64,000 bases of DNA from Lineus longissimus (GCF_910592395.1 NC_088318.1:9298349-9362348); one strand, 5' to 3'; shown: positions 1 to 29,372, counted from the stretch's first letter. Program-made: numbers and translations. The notes: generated by a model not told the origin, from the letters alone.

Positions 1-369
1 TAGCTCTAGCTGTTAAGAAACGTGCCGCTGTTTTTGAAACAGGATACAGACGACAACGGACGCTGCGGTGTTGTATAGACGGTGAGCCAAAAACGTCACA
101 GGACAGTTTGTTACCCTCTGTTCACCGAGCTGATGATTGACATCTAAGAGTATCATCTGAAACACATGGTCGCCGCAAACAAACCCCCCATTTCTGACCG
201 AACCATACGTCATCATATCCAGTTCCTTTGACCAGGGCAACGCTGCCTGCGTTATGTGATTGGCAGGCATACTTTTTCCTCATGGTTTAAACACGCAGCG
301 GATCATTGCGGATCACTTCGTAACTTCATTCATAACACTTCGGTAATAAATCATTTTTTCTTGCTTTAC
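1..369. other. PHLPP intron sequence at the left edge
   Basis: This stretch lies downstream of the last visible PHLPP donor (GAG then GTAAAG on the minus strand). An 85-codon minus-strand reading frame runs through 13-270, but it has no leucine-rich-repeat pattern and no convincing acceptor, so it is read as intron. Nothing else is visible. Confidence 0.5.
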
Positions 370-17867
<17,498 letters not shown>

Positions 17868-17891
17868 TTTGTCGTCCAGGAAAAGTTGAAC

Positions 17892-18190
17892 CTAAAACAA
17901 TATAAAGATGTTTTGATCCGCTATGCGAACGTGTTATACTTGCTATTTTCGGATTGATGTAAATGTTTATTGGTTCCAATTGTAAAGTTTACTGGCACGA
18001 ATTACCCCCCCCCCCCCCCTACGGTTCACATCCTTTGTGTTCCGTTTGCAAACAATTTACTATTTTGTCGTCTTTTTTTTCCTTTCTCGATTGAATATAC
18101 AGTATAGATCCCCCAAATCGCAACCGTAAACTCAAAACCTCGGTCAGGTTGGTGAGATCACAGCCGCCGAGATCGATGGTATTACAAGAA
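17892..18190. other. Region upstream of PHLPP exon 1
   Basis: A C tract (18005-18019) lies about 130 bp upstream of the exon. No clear TATA box or other promoter element could be assigned by eye. Confidence 0.3.
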
Positions 18191-18199
18191 AAAAAATTC

Positions 18200-19097
18200 C
18201 GAGCTTAGTCGCACGTGACATCCCTCGGCCCGAGACTTTAGTTGAGGTAGGTGAAAGTTGACGAGTGAGTTATGCTGAAAACAACGCATTATGCAGATAT
18301 ACATGTTGAAGAAAGTGTACAGTAAGGGATGCGCACATGACAGACAAATGACCGAAAACATTGTTCTCAAACTATGAATCGGAACGGGCCAAGTTTCAAT
18401 AGCGAACAGTATGTACTGACAGATATCTTTAACTATAACCACAAATGAACAGAACATCTATAAACAGTCTCACGTTGGAGTGTTTACGACTTTTGTCAAT
18501 GGACCTATTATGAAGTTTTGAACTTTGACCTATCTGACCTTAAAAATGAGTTGAAAAGAAAAACGTGTATAACATAATATCCTTAATTGATACATTCATC
18601 CTATAGATTTCAGCAAGTTCCGTCCAGTTGTATAGGAGCAAGTTCAGTTTTTTCCGTTTTCACTAAGCGCCCCCTGGTGGAGAAAAGCTGAACCAGATCG
18701 AGGTAATTTTCGATGCGAACAGCGCCTACTGATATGCCACACATTTACCGCATATGAAAATAACACTTTGAAGTAGTCTCAAGTTAGAGCGTTTAGTCAA
18801 GGGACCAATGATGAACTTATGAACTTCTGTGACCTTGAAAGGTTGGTCGAACAAAAAACTCGTATGATATGTGATGTTTCCTCAGCAGATACGCCTGCCA
18901 TATGAATTTCATCAAATTCAGTTGTGTTGAATAGGAGCAACTGCAATTTTTCAGTTTTCAGCAAACGCCCCTTGGTTGAGAAACCGAGAATTGGATTGAG
19001 ACGATTTTCAATAGCGATGAGCGCGTACTGATATGCTACACTTTTACACGCATGAAATGAAAATTTAGAAGCAGTCTCGTGTTAAAACATTTACGCC
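18200..19097. repeat. ~305-bp tandem repeat, about three units
   Basis: The phrase CAGTCTCACGTTGGAG near 18465 recurs in diverged form near 18772 and 19070. AGCGCCCCCTGG near 18666 recurs as ACGCCCCTTGG near 18965. CTACTGATATGCCACAC recurs as TACTGATATGCTACAC, and an earlier partial unit ends GTACTGACAGATA near 18415. The period is about 300-307 bp. The array is cut at its right end by the foldback element starting at 19098. Confidence 0.7.
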
Positions 19098-20119
19098 TAT
19101 ATGGCAAGCGGAATGTCCAGTAATTAAAAAACTGGTTTTTTACCTAATAAACTAAGTTTATTTGGAAAAAATATAGGTTTTTTTAAAACAACCTTGTTTA
19201 TTTGCTAATAAACTGAGTTTCTTTAATAAAACCAAGTTTTTTTACTTTCTTTACTAAAAAAGTAGGTTTTTTAACAGAAACTAACATTTTATGCTAAAAA
19301 ACCTAAAAAACTTGGTTTTTTTACCACATAATCGTATAAAATATAAGTTTCTGTACAGAAATGTCCATTTATTCAATAAAACAAGGTTTATTACCAAAAC
19401 AACCTAGTTTATTTAAAAAAACTAAGTTTAATACTAATAAACCTAGTTTTTTTTAAAAACCTGGTTTATTAGAAAACTTACATTTTTAAACCTCGATCCT
19501 ACCTACATTGAGTTATCTGGGATGAGGTTAGGGTCTCACCAACTAGTTTACAGAGTGCAGTGAAGTGCAGCATTAGTACCACGTGGTGCCGAGGTTGCCC
19601 ATCCTCGTCCCGATAACATCGCGGATTTGTGTACATGGGGCGAGGTAGAAAATACAAGTTTCTCGATAGAAAGTAGGTTTTTGCACGCCGTTTGTCCAGT
19701 TATTCAAAACAACCTACATTTTTACAATAAAACCAGGTTTTATTGCAAAAAACTAAGTTGTTTTGAATAAAAACCAAGTTTTTTACGTAAAAAGGTAGGT
19801 TTATTAGCCACTTGTCCAGTTATTGTTAATAAACCAAGATTCTTTTCTATAAAACTAAGTTTATTACCACTGGATGAAAAACTTATATTTTAGGGAATAA
19901 AACCAAGTTTATTTGTTAAACTTGACATTTGTGGATAGAAACAAGGTTTATTAGGTAAAAAAAATGGTTTTATTAAAGAAACTCGGTTTTTTAAGGAAAA
20001 AAAACAAGGTTGTTTAAAAAAACTATATTTTTTGCAAATAAACTTAGTTTATTAGGTAAAAAACCAGTTTTTTTTTATAAATCTAGGTTTTTAAATTACT
20101 GGACACTCCGCTTGCCATA
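19098..20119. mobile_element. Foldback element made of chained short palindromes (copy 1)
   Basis: Terminal inverted repeats TATGGCAAGCGGA-TGTCCAGT lie at both ends, flanked by the direct repeat TACGCC (19092-19097 and 20120-20125). Most of the interior is a chain of short self-complementary words such as AATAAACTAAGTTTATT, AAACCTAGTTT and AAACCAAGTTT, spaced every 25-35 bp. A ~200-bp non-repetitive core (about 19490-19690) breaks the chain. The terminal word TGTCCAGTTATT recurs inside near 19692 and 19812. No coding capacity was found. A second copy, inverted, is at 44343-45388. Confidence 0.85.
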
Positions 20120-20650
20120 TACGCCGTCTCCGATGAGGACGACAATTATACCCCTCAGCTATACCGCTGGCCGAGAGTTAAAAAACAACAACTGCAGATC
20201 AAACTTTTCGTATTCCTTAGGATTTCTTAGAACTCCTTCTTTTCTCGACTCATTAGAATCTTTATGGCCTGTATATAACGTTGGCTTAAAACATTCGAAC
20301 CAGCATTTTTGTGTTGCAGAATATGGATTTATTAAGTCACTGCACGAGTGAACATTATGTTGACAATAAACGACCATGTTTGTGAGAAGCATGCATCTGC
20401 ATATTGAAAATAGAAGTAAGATTGAAGTGATCCCGCTCATGGCAATGGAATCACAGTTTATAGTACTATGGAGTGTAATACGACTTTAAAAATGGCTGTA
20501 TGTTGTTTATTTTCAGAGGCCTGTCCGTGGGCACGATGAACAACATGAACAATGTGTGTTCAGTGATTGGCTGACAGGAGTAGAATTGAAAGACAAAGGA
20601 GGAAAGTTAACTCGACAAAATGAGCCATCCTGGTCCTGACAGCTTTATTG
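20120..20650. other. Spacer, nothing recognised
   Basis: Open frames at 20159-20440 have no recognisable family features. Confidence 0.35.
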
Positions 20651-20654
20651 AATA

Positions 20655-20890
20655 TCAGATCGCGCAGATTTTTGAATGGAAGCTTCCCTAGTGACTTCAA
20701 CGCACACATGAAAGATTGGCTTGATGAGATGACAGATTCTCCTCGAAATGGCTGCCATGGCCGCCATGCTGGATACATCAGATTGCGCAGCTCCTTTCCG
20801 CAAGGGACCTTCCCGCTAATGACTTTCAACAGACACAAGAAAATTTGGCTCGATCAGATGAAACCTTCCCCTGAAATCGACGGAAAACAA
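20655..20890. repeat. Two diverged ~120-bp tandem units
   Basis: CAGATCGCGCAGATTT near 20658 and CAGATTGCGCAGCTCC near 20779 open parallel segments. Each continues into GACTTCAACGCACACATGAA or GACTTTCAACAGACACAAGA and then GGCTTGATGAGATG or GGCTCGATCAGATG. Both read open on the plus strand, but the translated units match no known family. Confidence 0.5.
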
Positions 20891-21171
20891 ATTCAATATG
20901 GCTGCTGTGGGGGTTTTCGAAGCACCCTTTTCTTCGTCGTCCCAAATAATCCCCCAAAAATTGGAACCACTTGACCGAGGCGTTTGTCTGGTGATTGACG
21001 AAAATAAATGTGAACGGATAATAATATGTCATCGACGATAGTGACATGATCCATCGACGGGCCATAGCATAATCTCATACCTCAAGTAAGATTCTGTGAA
21101 TATGATTTGCTGATACACGCCACGTGACCGTGTGGTATTCGCAATGCGTCCCGCTCAAACCGGTCGACGAT

Positions 21172-22080
21172 TTTGTCATGCCTCCCGGCGTGACGACATT
21201 CGGCATGTTACACTCTGTGGCGGGTAATAATTATATAATATGCCAAGAGTGTGCCGTTTCTCGTGGCAAAATTGACAATCATACGATACTGCCAAATACA
21301 CACTGGCATCACGAGCTTTTCGGTCAAGTTTTGAAGGCATATAAGTTGGTATGTGCCGCGACCAGTATTTCCCCCGACGTCGGCATCTCTACGTAAATAG
21401 CCCATATCAACTGATGCGTCATCTCCTGGATGATGGTGAAACTAGTGTGCCCGCCGCGCCTGCCGTTTTTTAACAGTTACCCGAATAGGTGTAGGCCTAT
21501 TCTTATAAGAAAACAATGACTTTTGGTGCGACATAATAAATATTAAAGCCTCGGGAGGAGACAGGACCACCATTGATTTTTTAAGCCTTTTAGCAGTTAA
21601 ATTGTCAATGTTTGACCGCGACGCATCAAATACTGCGTGGGGTTGTGATCTGAAATGTTGATGTGATATACCGGACAGTCGGACAAGTAAATGGTGAAAA
21701 GTAAACTGGTAGTTGACCACGGAAATTTTTTGATAATCGACACTGATATTTCCACTATTTCCAGCCAACTGGCAGAAAAATCTCAAAACACGCTCCGTAT
21801 TGCCAAATTAGCGAAATTCAAAATTAATTTTTTTTCATCAAATAATTTCTTTATATCTGTAGACTGCCCACAGCAAATAGGATTTCAATACCTCTCCAAA
21901 TATGTCCTCGATAGTTGAAAAAATACTCCCGTCTAATTGATAAGTTTGGGCCCTCCAACCATTGAATATTCATTGGTGGTATTGTCTCGGAGACACTGCC
22001 TCCCGGCGGGGCGACATTCGGCATGTTTAACCCTCCGTAGCAGGCAATATTTATATAATGCCGTGCCCGAATGTTTGTCC
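21172..22080. repeat. ~80-bp direct repeat flanking a MITE
   Basis: GCCTCCCGGCGTGACGACAT (near 21181) and GCCTCCCGGCGGGGCGACAT (near 21999) open two direct copies. Both continue through ATTCGGCATGTT to TATATAAT. MITE copy A lies between them. Their relation to that MITE is unclear. Confidence 0.5.
21558..21988. mobile_element. MITE family with GAGACAAGACCACC ends, copy A
   Basis: The ends are GAGACAGGACCACCATTGA and, reverse-complemented on the right, GAGACAATACCACCAATGA. The interior shares long stretches with copies at 23844-24286 (reverse orientation) and 47128-47365 (same orientation), for example TTAAGCCTTTTAGCAGTTAA. Noncoding. Confidence 0.75.
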
Positions 22081-23521
22081 GGGGCATCAAAAGGCGAAAC
22101 AAACATTCCTATAGGGTGACCTTATTGATAAATAGAGTGAAGCGCGGAATGTAGAGTGCCATCTTTCAAAATAAACGTTGATATTATCCGAATGATCTCG
22201 TTAGAAGACAGTGTTGGCCTTAAAAGGCCAATATATGCAACGCTGCGGTTTTACAAAGCATACATAGCGACATAGTGATTTTTCGATGTATGTGTAGATC
22301 TACCATTCTCCTTGTCTGGTAATGCAGAACCTCACAGGAATACATACATGTAGTAGTCCATTCGATATACTCTATCTCCTTAACTATAACACGAGATATC
22401 TCCACCCTGAAACAGTCAATAATATTCACCATGACTAATACAATAATGACCTGCTTATTTCTGGTTGTATGACATGAAATAAGACGTAAGAAGTTTGTCG
22501 TAATCAACACTGACCAGCCTAGGCCGAGACATCAACTTCTACGATTTGACCAGGTATGACTGATAGGCCTTGTTCTATAATATACTTTTGCTAGGGTGAT
22601 GAATATTCAGCATTAAGGTGGGCCTAGTGACTTTTCTTTGTCAGATGTTATAGTTCCGGAGATAGAGTATTATGCGCTGTGCCTTAGTCCGGGATCGTGT
22701 AATTGAAAAAAAATGAAATTATGAGTATTTTAGATCCCTCCACGTTCTCCAGAGTGGACATGATATTCAAGCACATTATATTTGTCAGTATTGGCGCCCA
22801 TTGCACCTGCAGTTCATGCATATGATACATTAAAATCGAGCCTGCGATCATGTGACCCTGTTTAATACCACTACCGTGAATATTTATTCCCGTTTCGAAC
22901 CCATCAGAACTGTTCAAGGATCAAAACATAACTCGCTTCAAATCATCAGCAGCCATTTTCCACACGCTACAAAAAGTGCGCATAAAAACACAAATAACAC
23001 TTATTTTTAGAAGAACAATTTTTCGAACATACTTTTGACAACAACTTTTTTCGCATGATGAGTACATTTCGGAGACAGTGGACAGGCCTAATCCCTCACA
23101 CTATCATGAGACAGTATGATTAGGATGATGAAATAGACTAGTACCCGGGAAGTATTGTGATCAGAAGCCCTAAAACACGGCCTTGATTATTACATGAATG
23201 TACGCATTACAGCTATAAGGCTTTATATAAAATGTACATGACATGGTGAATAATGCACGAATTGCACAATGATGTTATCGGGTTTAACCCTATTTTGCTT
23301 CCTCTTCGAGCGCTGTACGACCAGTCTTTCTTGAGACATAAATCAAATGCATGGGTGACATAGACAGGAGTAGGTACGGCTTCTGCAGGAGTCAAAATCC
23401 GCATCTTAGCTCCATTTGATTAGGAAGTCAACTCTCTTACTGTACGAGGGGTAAAACCTCTTTGTCTTAACCTGTCAACTTAGTGCCGCTGGTGATTTCG
23501 AACAATTTGAAAGTAGCAAAT
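22081..23521. other. Spacer, nothing recognised
   Basis: No transposase motif, RNA gene or clear terminal repeat was seen on either strand. Confidence 0.35.
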
Positions 23522-25053
23522 CAGTGGAACCCCGGTAACACGACCACTCATGGGACCGTGGTCGGAGTGGTCGTGTTACCGGGGTGGTCGCGTTACCGGG
23601 GTTGGGAATCCCCAGACGAAATACATGATTATTTTTCCCGCCAAAATTGCCGACTGCATGGCGTGTGTACGCTGTACTACCATAGCAACGCTGCCTGATT
23701 GAGATGATGCACGCTCCAAAGTTTTGTTATCATGCCTTGCAAGAACAGTTCGTCGATAAAATTACATGTTACATTCTCAGAATGAGTTAGAAAAGGTAAT
23801 TTTGTAACTCATTTTATCCACAAAGTTTCATTATCTGCCCGACGAGACAAGACCACTAATGAATATTCATAGGTTGGAGGGTCCAGGCCTATCTATTAGA
23901 CGAGTGCATGTTTTTACTCTCAAGTACATATTTGGAGAGGTATTGAAAAAATATTTGTTGTGGCAAGTCTACAGATATAAAGAAATTATTTGATGAAAAA
24001 ATTAATTTCGAATTTTGCTAATTGGGTAATAGGGGGCGTGTTTTGAGTTTTTTCTGCCAGTTGGCTGAAAAGAGTGGAAATATCAAAGTCTGTCTAATTT
24101 GTCGATTAAAAAAAAATTTCCGTGGTCAATCACCATTTTATTTTTCACCATTTACTTGCCCGACTGTCCGGAATAACATAATCTAAATTTCAGATTCACA
24201 ACACCACGCGTTCTTTGATGCGTCGCGGTCAAACATTGACAATTTAACTGCTAAAAGGCTTAAAAAATCAATTGTGGTCTTGTCTCCGACGTGACGCATT
24301 TGCGGGCAATTTGGTGAATCATCCTCCATGTACCCGACTGTTTAGTGTTTGTGACGATTGAAGTAAACTTGTCGTATGATTCCACGTGAATGGTGAGTTG
24401 AGTAATGCTACAGTTTTAATCAAATCTATTTTCAGTCAAAATATTTAAAGAGATATAAAATGATACTGTAGTAAATCAACCAAGTTCTCCATATCATAAA
24501 ACATTCAAACGTCTCGCAAGCTTGTTATTGTCATAAGTGTGGTCTTCAAACTACCCGCCGTTTATTATAAGTTCATATGCAAATAACGCAAATCACATGA
24601 TTTTGCTGCTGCTGAGTGCGCATGTCTGGTACTGAACTGGCTCAGTAATGAAAACAAACCATGAAAACGTTAGAAAAGGAAAGTTTATTTATTCATTTAC
24701 ACTTATACAATTGATCATACCTGCAAAATCACATTGTATTTTTGGTTTTCATATGTATTCCCATGGCCATTGTCCCCGTCTCAACAAAGCTTGGCAGCGA
24801 GGTGCTAATTACTATGCCGCGGTCGCGACCGATTACATGATTACGGCAATTAGGCCTGGTGGTCGGGTTAGCGGGGTTGATTTTCAGTTTGGGACCGGCC
24901 AAGCAGGTGGTCGCGGTCCGGTTACCGGGGTGGTCGTCTTAGCGGGGGTCTCTTAATGGTAATTAGAGAGGAAACCATTCGGGACCGGAGAATCGTGGTC
25001 GCGTTAGCGGGGTGGTCGCGTTACCGGGGTGGTCGCCAACCGGGGTTCCACTG
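23522..25053. mobile_element. Pogo/Tigger-like nonautonomous element with nested MITE
   Basis: The left end CAGTGGAACCCCGGTAACAC and the right end, reverse-complemented CAGTGGAACCCCGGTTGGCG, are the CAGT-type ends of pogo/Tigger elements. Just inside both ends is the tandem word GGTCGCGTTACCGGGGT in two or more copies. TA follows the right end; the left-flank dinucleotide is AT, so the target duplication has mutated. MITE copy B lies inside. No transposase frame remains. Confidence 0.72.
23844..24286. mobile_element. MITE family with GAGACAAGACCACC ends, copy B (nested)
   Basis: Inverted relative to copy A. Its ends are AGACAAGACCACTAATGA and, reverse-complemented, AGACAAGACCACAATTGA. A perfect 6-bp direct repeat CCGACG flanks it (23839-23844 and 24286-24291). 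Confidence 0.78.
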
Positions 25054-25612
25054 TACCTAATATTGTTAATAGAACATGTCATTTGTGATAAAATTGGCTG
25101 CTTTGCTTTACTTTGATATACATGCAACAACATTTGATACACCGTATGGATCCGAAATTTTAGTGAACGCGACAAATATCCTTAAAACAGTGGGCGTATG
25201 ATTGCAGCCTTGTTCATTGATCATGAATCCTATGTTACTGTTTTTGGCTTCATGAATTTTCATTTGCTTTTGGCGCAACATATAAGTCGTCAATGTGGCG
25301 AATATAAAAATACCCAAATGGGGAGTCTACACTTGATGTAAAGAGAATATGTAATTTGTAAATTACGTTTTCAATCCCCATAATCCCCCTTTATTTTTTT
25401 AAGTGTAGTCTGTTTTTTGGTTATTTTTTGGTTGGCCAACCGACATCACAGTCATGATCAGATAATTTTCGACATTCTTTGATAGAAATGATTGTTTATG
25501 TAGTCTAAAGAGAAATAGGCCTTCCAAGATCAACAGAAATGAATTATCATCATAATTAACCTCACGTTACCCGCGTACAGACACACACAGTATCATCTTG
25601 TTACTGGTAATG
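25054..25612. other. Spacer, nothing recognised
   Basis: No coding or repeat features recognised. Confidence 0.35.
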
Positions 25613-25614
25613 TA

Positions 25615-26319
25615 CAGTGAAGCTCATATTAACATCAACACCTACTTCAAACGATATCTCTCACACTAATGCACGAAATACACTACGGTTTTTAGCATAT
25701 TGTTATAAATTTTGTTTGCTAATAAACCATTATGACGGAAAGGTAATGACACATGTTTTCCATTATGTAATCAGTCATTATCTAATATTTTTTATTTCGA
25801 ACTTTTTTGAAAGATGACAGCTAGAGCACACAATTCTAAGATCTTTAGTTTTTATTTAATCAAAATCGAACAAGCGGCGATGGAGATATAATAAAATAAA
25901 TGCAATTTTATGGGACGCTTTGTATAGACAACACAATGCTTTGCCATTCCAATAGAACACACCTATTCACGCCTATTGTTTTGATCGAAGTGCGCTCTCT
26001 TAAAACTACCATATCTAGAGTTTTGATTGGTCGATTTTAATGAACTAAAGACCAAGATTCTTAGAATTTTGTGTTTCATCATTCAAAAGAAAAAGACCTC
26101 AAAGATAAGTCGAAATTAAAAAGTTTTTTGTAAGGGTTTTTTAAATGGCCGATTACATAACGAAAAAAAAAACTTATACAGTCACATTCCTGCTATAATG
26201 TATGATTAGGAAATAAAATTTCTGACAATATGCTAAACACCGCATTGAATTTGGTCCATTAGTTGGCGAAATATCGTATGAAGTACTTGTAGGTGTTGAT
26301 ATTAATATGAGCTAGACTG
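25615..26319. mobile_element. 705-bp foldback MITE with TA target duplication
   Basis: TA (25613-25614 and 26320-26321) flanks ends CAGTGAAGCTCATATTAACA and, reverse-complemented, CAGTCTAGCTCATATTAATA. The arms stay alignable through ATCAACACCTAC and TTTAGCATATTGT and on to AATTCTAAG, so they cover nearly the whole element (about 300 bp each). CAGT ends plus TA suggest a pogo- or Tc1-driven MITE. Confidence 0.78.
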
Positions 26320-26321
26320 TA

Positions 26322-27949
26322 CGTTTGAATATTACGATGTCATATGGCGAATGTTATAAGTATAGTACTGTTGTATGTATGATGGACGATGAGTACATTG
26401 TTTGCAGGTCCACTGGCATTTGTTGACAAAAAGGTACAGATTGAACCGCTTACGATGTTCTTTGTACAAGGGTGAAGTATCCTCGAATGCCATTAGATAA
26501 TTTCGAAATATGGACCATGATTTAATACATACAAATGCTCAGTCATGACGATTCACCTTCGAGACCGAGTGGTAAAGATCATATGATTTTCATAATGTAT
26601 GCACTGAGAAAGTTGACGAAACAAATGTCTGGAACATATCTTGAGACGACAGATTTCTCAAGAATAAGTGTCTCCAAAAACAGTTCAGTTCCAAAAAAAC
26701 CTTTATCCTGGATTTCCTAAATTTTTGAATGAAATTACCACTTTTCAACCCCTACCTGGCGGTCGTAGTTTTCTGAAGATTGTAATGGTTAGGATCTCAA
26801 AATGACACTAATGCTCTCTCGTTACAACCGAACAGGGCAATTTAAACATTGATCGAGAAATTCTATCACAATAAGACATTATATGCACATCGGTTTTGGC
26901 CAGAACAGCCTATTGTGAGTGAGTGTGATGGTCATGAGGAGTACAAAGTGCCAAAATATTCCAATGGAGCGCAAATAGATTGATTTGCATATATACCACT
27001 AAATCAACACACACACAACTCCTCCAACCAACTTGCTGTGAGGTTTTGTCCCCACCTCACACCACCAAAATTGCTAATAGGCCTAATTGGCTGTGCAAGT
27101 GGCATAAAGCTTTTCAAACCATTGATGAATGGAAAAGTCATGTGATATGAATAACATGTCATTTCAACACGCTCTTACATCGCTTTTCTTGGCCATGCTG
27201 GCTGTTAAGTCACCATACTTCAGTATAGAATTATATCTAATAAAACTCCTAGAATGGCCACAAATTTGTCATATGCTTTAACATATAAATTTGTAGGCCT
27301 ATGCCCATGTCTGTACATTGGCCCTCAGTGCAAGGTGGGTCCAAAACTGGTTCCTTTAAATACCTCATTTTTAAGCCCATCGAAAAAATTGAAAAAGCTG
27401 CAAATAAAATCACCATTTACTTATAAACAATCCACATGGAGGTGATTTGCTCTGATTTGCTATTGCGAACGTCAACATTTCAACATGTGTGCCAGCATCA
27501 GAACTACTCTAATTTCTTTTTTTCTAACACACCTTCATTATGAAGTGGCGAGGCCACCTCCTTCGTAAAATGCATTGGGCAGGGCAAAGGCCCTATTCTA
27601 TTGCAGCAGGGGGAATGGCTGATAGAATCATTATTTTGTATTCTTAATTTCATTTTCTTCATACATGTCATATTGCACGTCTTGAGGAAAGTTCTATTTT
27701 AGTTCTTGCAGATCACTGGAACATAATCCATGAAAAGATCCTCCCTTCTCAATAGTAGGCCTTTGTTCTGTCACGCATGGATTCTAATTGAATAATGCGT
27801 TGTGAATTTTGATATCTCGAAATCTGCTTGGCCAATTTTCATCAACAGTGTGGCTATGGAGTACTCGAGCATGTGGCCTGATGATATATCTCAATCTCAT
27901 GACTCATCAAATCTCATTTCACTTCAATACATTCCCAGCACTCTTTCAT
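26322..27949. other. Spacer, nothing recognised
   Basis: No transposon ends, exon candidates or RNA genes were recognised in this 1.6-kb stretch. Confidence 0.35.
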
Positions 27950-28830
27950 TTTAATGTTTTCAGATGTTCTTCATGATCTAGATATAGAAGAATTGAGTGG
28001 ATCTACTAGCATGTCCTCCAGTGCAAACGACACGCCAACTAAAAAAGGTCAGTACTACTTTTTAATCCAATTTTATTGTGTGTCCTATGTATTTTCCTTT
28101 TCAGCCCTCAGCACGACTTGGCTCGTCACCTGTACCATCTGTCTGTCCATCAATTGTTTTTGGTTTCCAGATGTTTTGAAGAGAAGAAGTGGAGTTGCTA
28201 CAAAGTTTTCATGTGCAGCGCATTGACCATCAGTATTCCTTTCAATATTGGGTGTACTGCAATTCACGTCTTGCCCAATAGGGGGCCAAAGATTAGAAAT
28301 AACAAGCCCTTCGGCTTTAGAAGTTCGGGGCTTTAGGTCTGAAATCTTTGGATAGGTTGGCAAATGTCCGGCTGGGCAAAATTCAGTGGCAAATGTTCGG
28401 TTGGCATGTGCAGGTGGCAAAAGTGTGATACTCAATTGAAGGGAAATAACGTCTACTCCTGAAATCGCTCAGTTAAACAGTATATAGGCCTACTTTTGAT
28501 GTTTTCGTACGTTTTCAGATGTTCTTCAAGATCAAGAAATGTCTGGTGCCACCAACACACCAACTGGAAAAGGTGAGTAATGCTTTTCAAATCAGATTTT
28601 ACTGTTTATCCCATCAATTTCAGTTTCAGCTTCCGACAACACTTGGCTCATCACCTTTACCATCTGTCTGTCCGTCAATTGTTTTTGGCTTCCAGACATT
28701 CCGAAGAGAAGGGTGGAATCAATTCAAAATATGTTCATGTACGCATAATTGACCATCAGTAGACATAGATTCCTTTCGATATTGGATGTACTGCAATTTA
28801 TGCCTTGGCCAGAAGGGGGGGGCAACGATC
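27950..28830 (+). repeat. Tandem duplication (~550 bp) carrying two paralogous mini-exons
   Basis: Two exon-like segments with matching splice sites occur one unit apart: TGTTTTCAG then 27963-28047 ending AAAAAAG|GTCAGT, and CGTTTTCAG then 28520-28573 ending GGAAAAG|GTGAGT. Both are phase 1 on each side and encode VLHDLDIEELSGSTSM followed by SSSANDTPTKK, and VLQDQEMSGATNTPTGK. The following introns also align (TTGGCTCGTCACCTGTACCA against TTGGCTCATCACCTTTACCA). The duplication therefore included exon and intron. They sit just upstream of the RPA-like reading frame and may be its 5' exons. Confidence 0.6.
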
Positions 28831-29200
28831 AAAAATAAAAACAAAAGTAAAGTACAGATACATGTACTAGTACACAGTCTGCAGCTGTCACTACAGGAGA
28901 GGTCCTCAGCCAACTTAACACTTTACTCTCAGTCTATTCCTGAAATATTTCAGTAATTCTTAGGGGTGCTCATTTTCTGCTCCACCTGGGCACTTTCGAA
29001 CTGGTACCTATTTATACCCTGGCTTGAGTGAGGCAAGCAACAAGGGTGGATGGAGTTTTCTCCGAAAACAGGGGGCGCCCTAGGTTCTTTCCATCAATTT
29101 TCTCGTGAATTTCAATGATTTATAATGGTCAAAATCAAAGAATTTGTCAAAATAAGAGGGGGCGCACAACTAGGGCTCCCCCCTCTGTATCCACCGCTGA
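28831..29200. other. Intron-like spacer
   Basis: Nothing coding recognised; GGGGGCGC words occur near 29071 and 29158. Confidence 0.35.
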
Positions 29201-29204
29201 GCTA

Positions 29205-29300
29205 GGCAAAGGCACCTGCCCAAAGATCGAACCTGGAACATCAGAGTCCGACCACTAGCCAGACTGAGACACCCTAACCACTACACCATGCATGCCGAGT
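29205..29300 (-). repeat. tRNA-like SINE head (different family)
   Basis: On the minus strand GCATGGTGTAGTGGTTAGGG looks like an A box and GTTCCAGGTTCGATC a B box, spaced as in a tRNA. The acceptor and anticodon stems do not pair well, so a SINE head or degenerate tRNA is more likely than a working tRNA gene. No 3' tail shared with the other SINE family was seen. Confidence 0.45.
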
Positions 29301-29372
29301 CCTGAACTTGCAATTTCTTGCTCAATGATACTAGTCCAAAAATTTAGAAATTTTTTTCTTATTTCAGGATCT

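Noticed and set aside
13-270. 85-codon minus-strand frame as the next PHLPP exon
   Set aside because: It shows no leucine-rich-repeat spacing, no acceptor with a pyrimidine tract, and does not follow the order of PHLPP domains.
19098-20119. Low-complexity AT-rich sequence or assembly noise
   Set aside because: A second copy exists in reverse orientation 25 kb away with the same ends, core and target duplications, so it is a defined element.
20648-20974. 108-codon plus-strand frame as a gene
   Set aside because: It is an open frame through a diverged tandem repeat with no recognisable domain.
29205-29300. Functional tRNA gene on the minus strand
   Set aside because: The promoter boxes are present but the cloverleaf does not form well; a SINE head is more likely.
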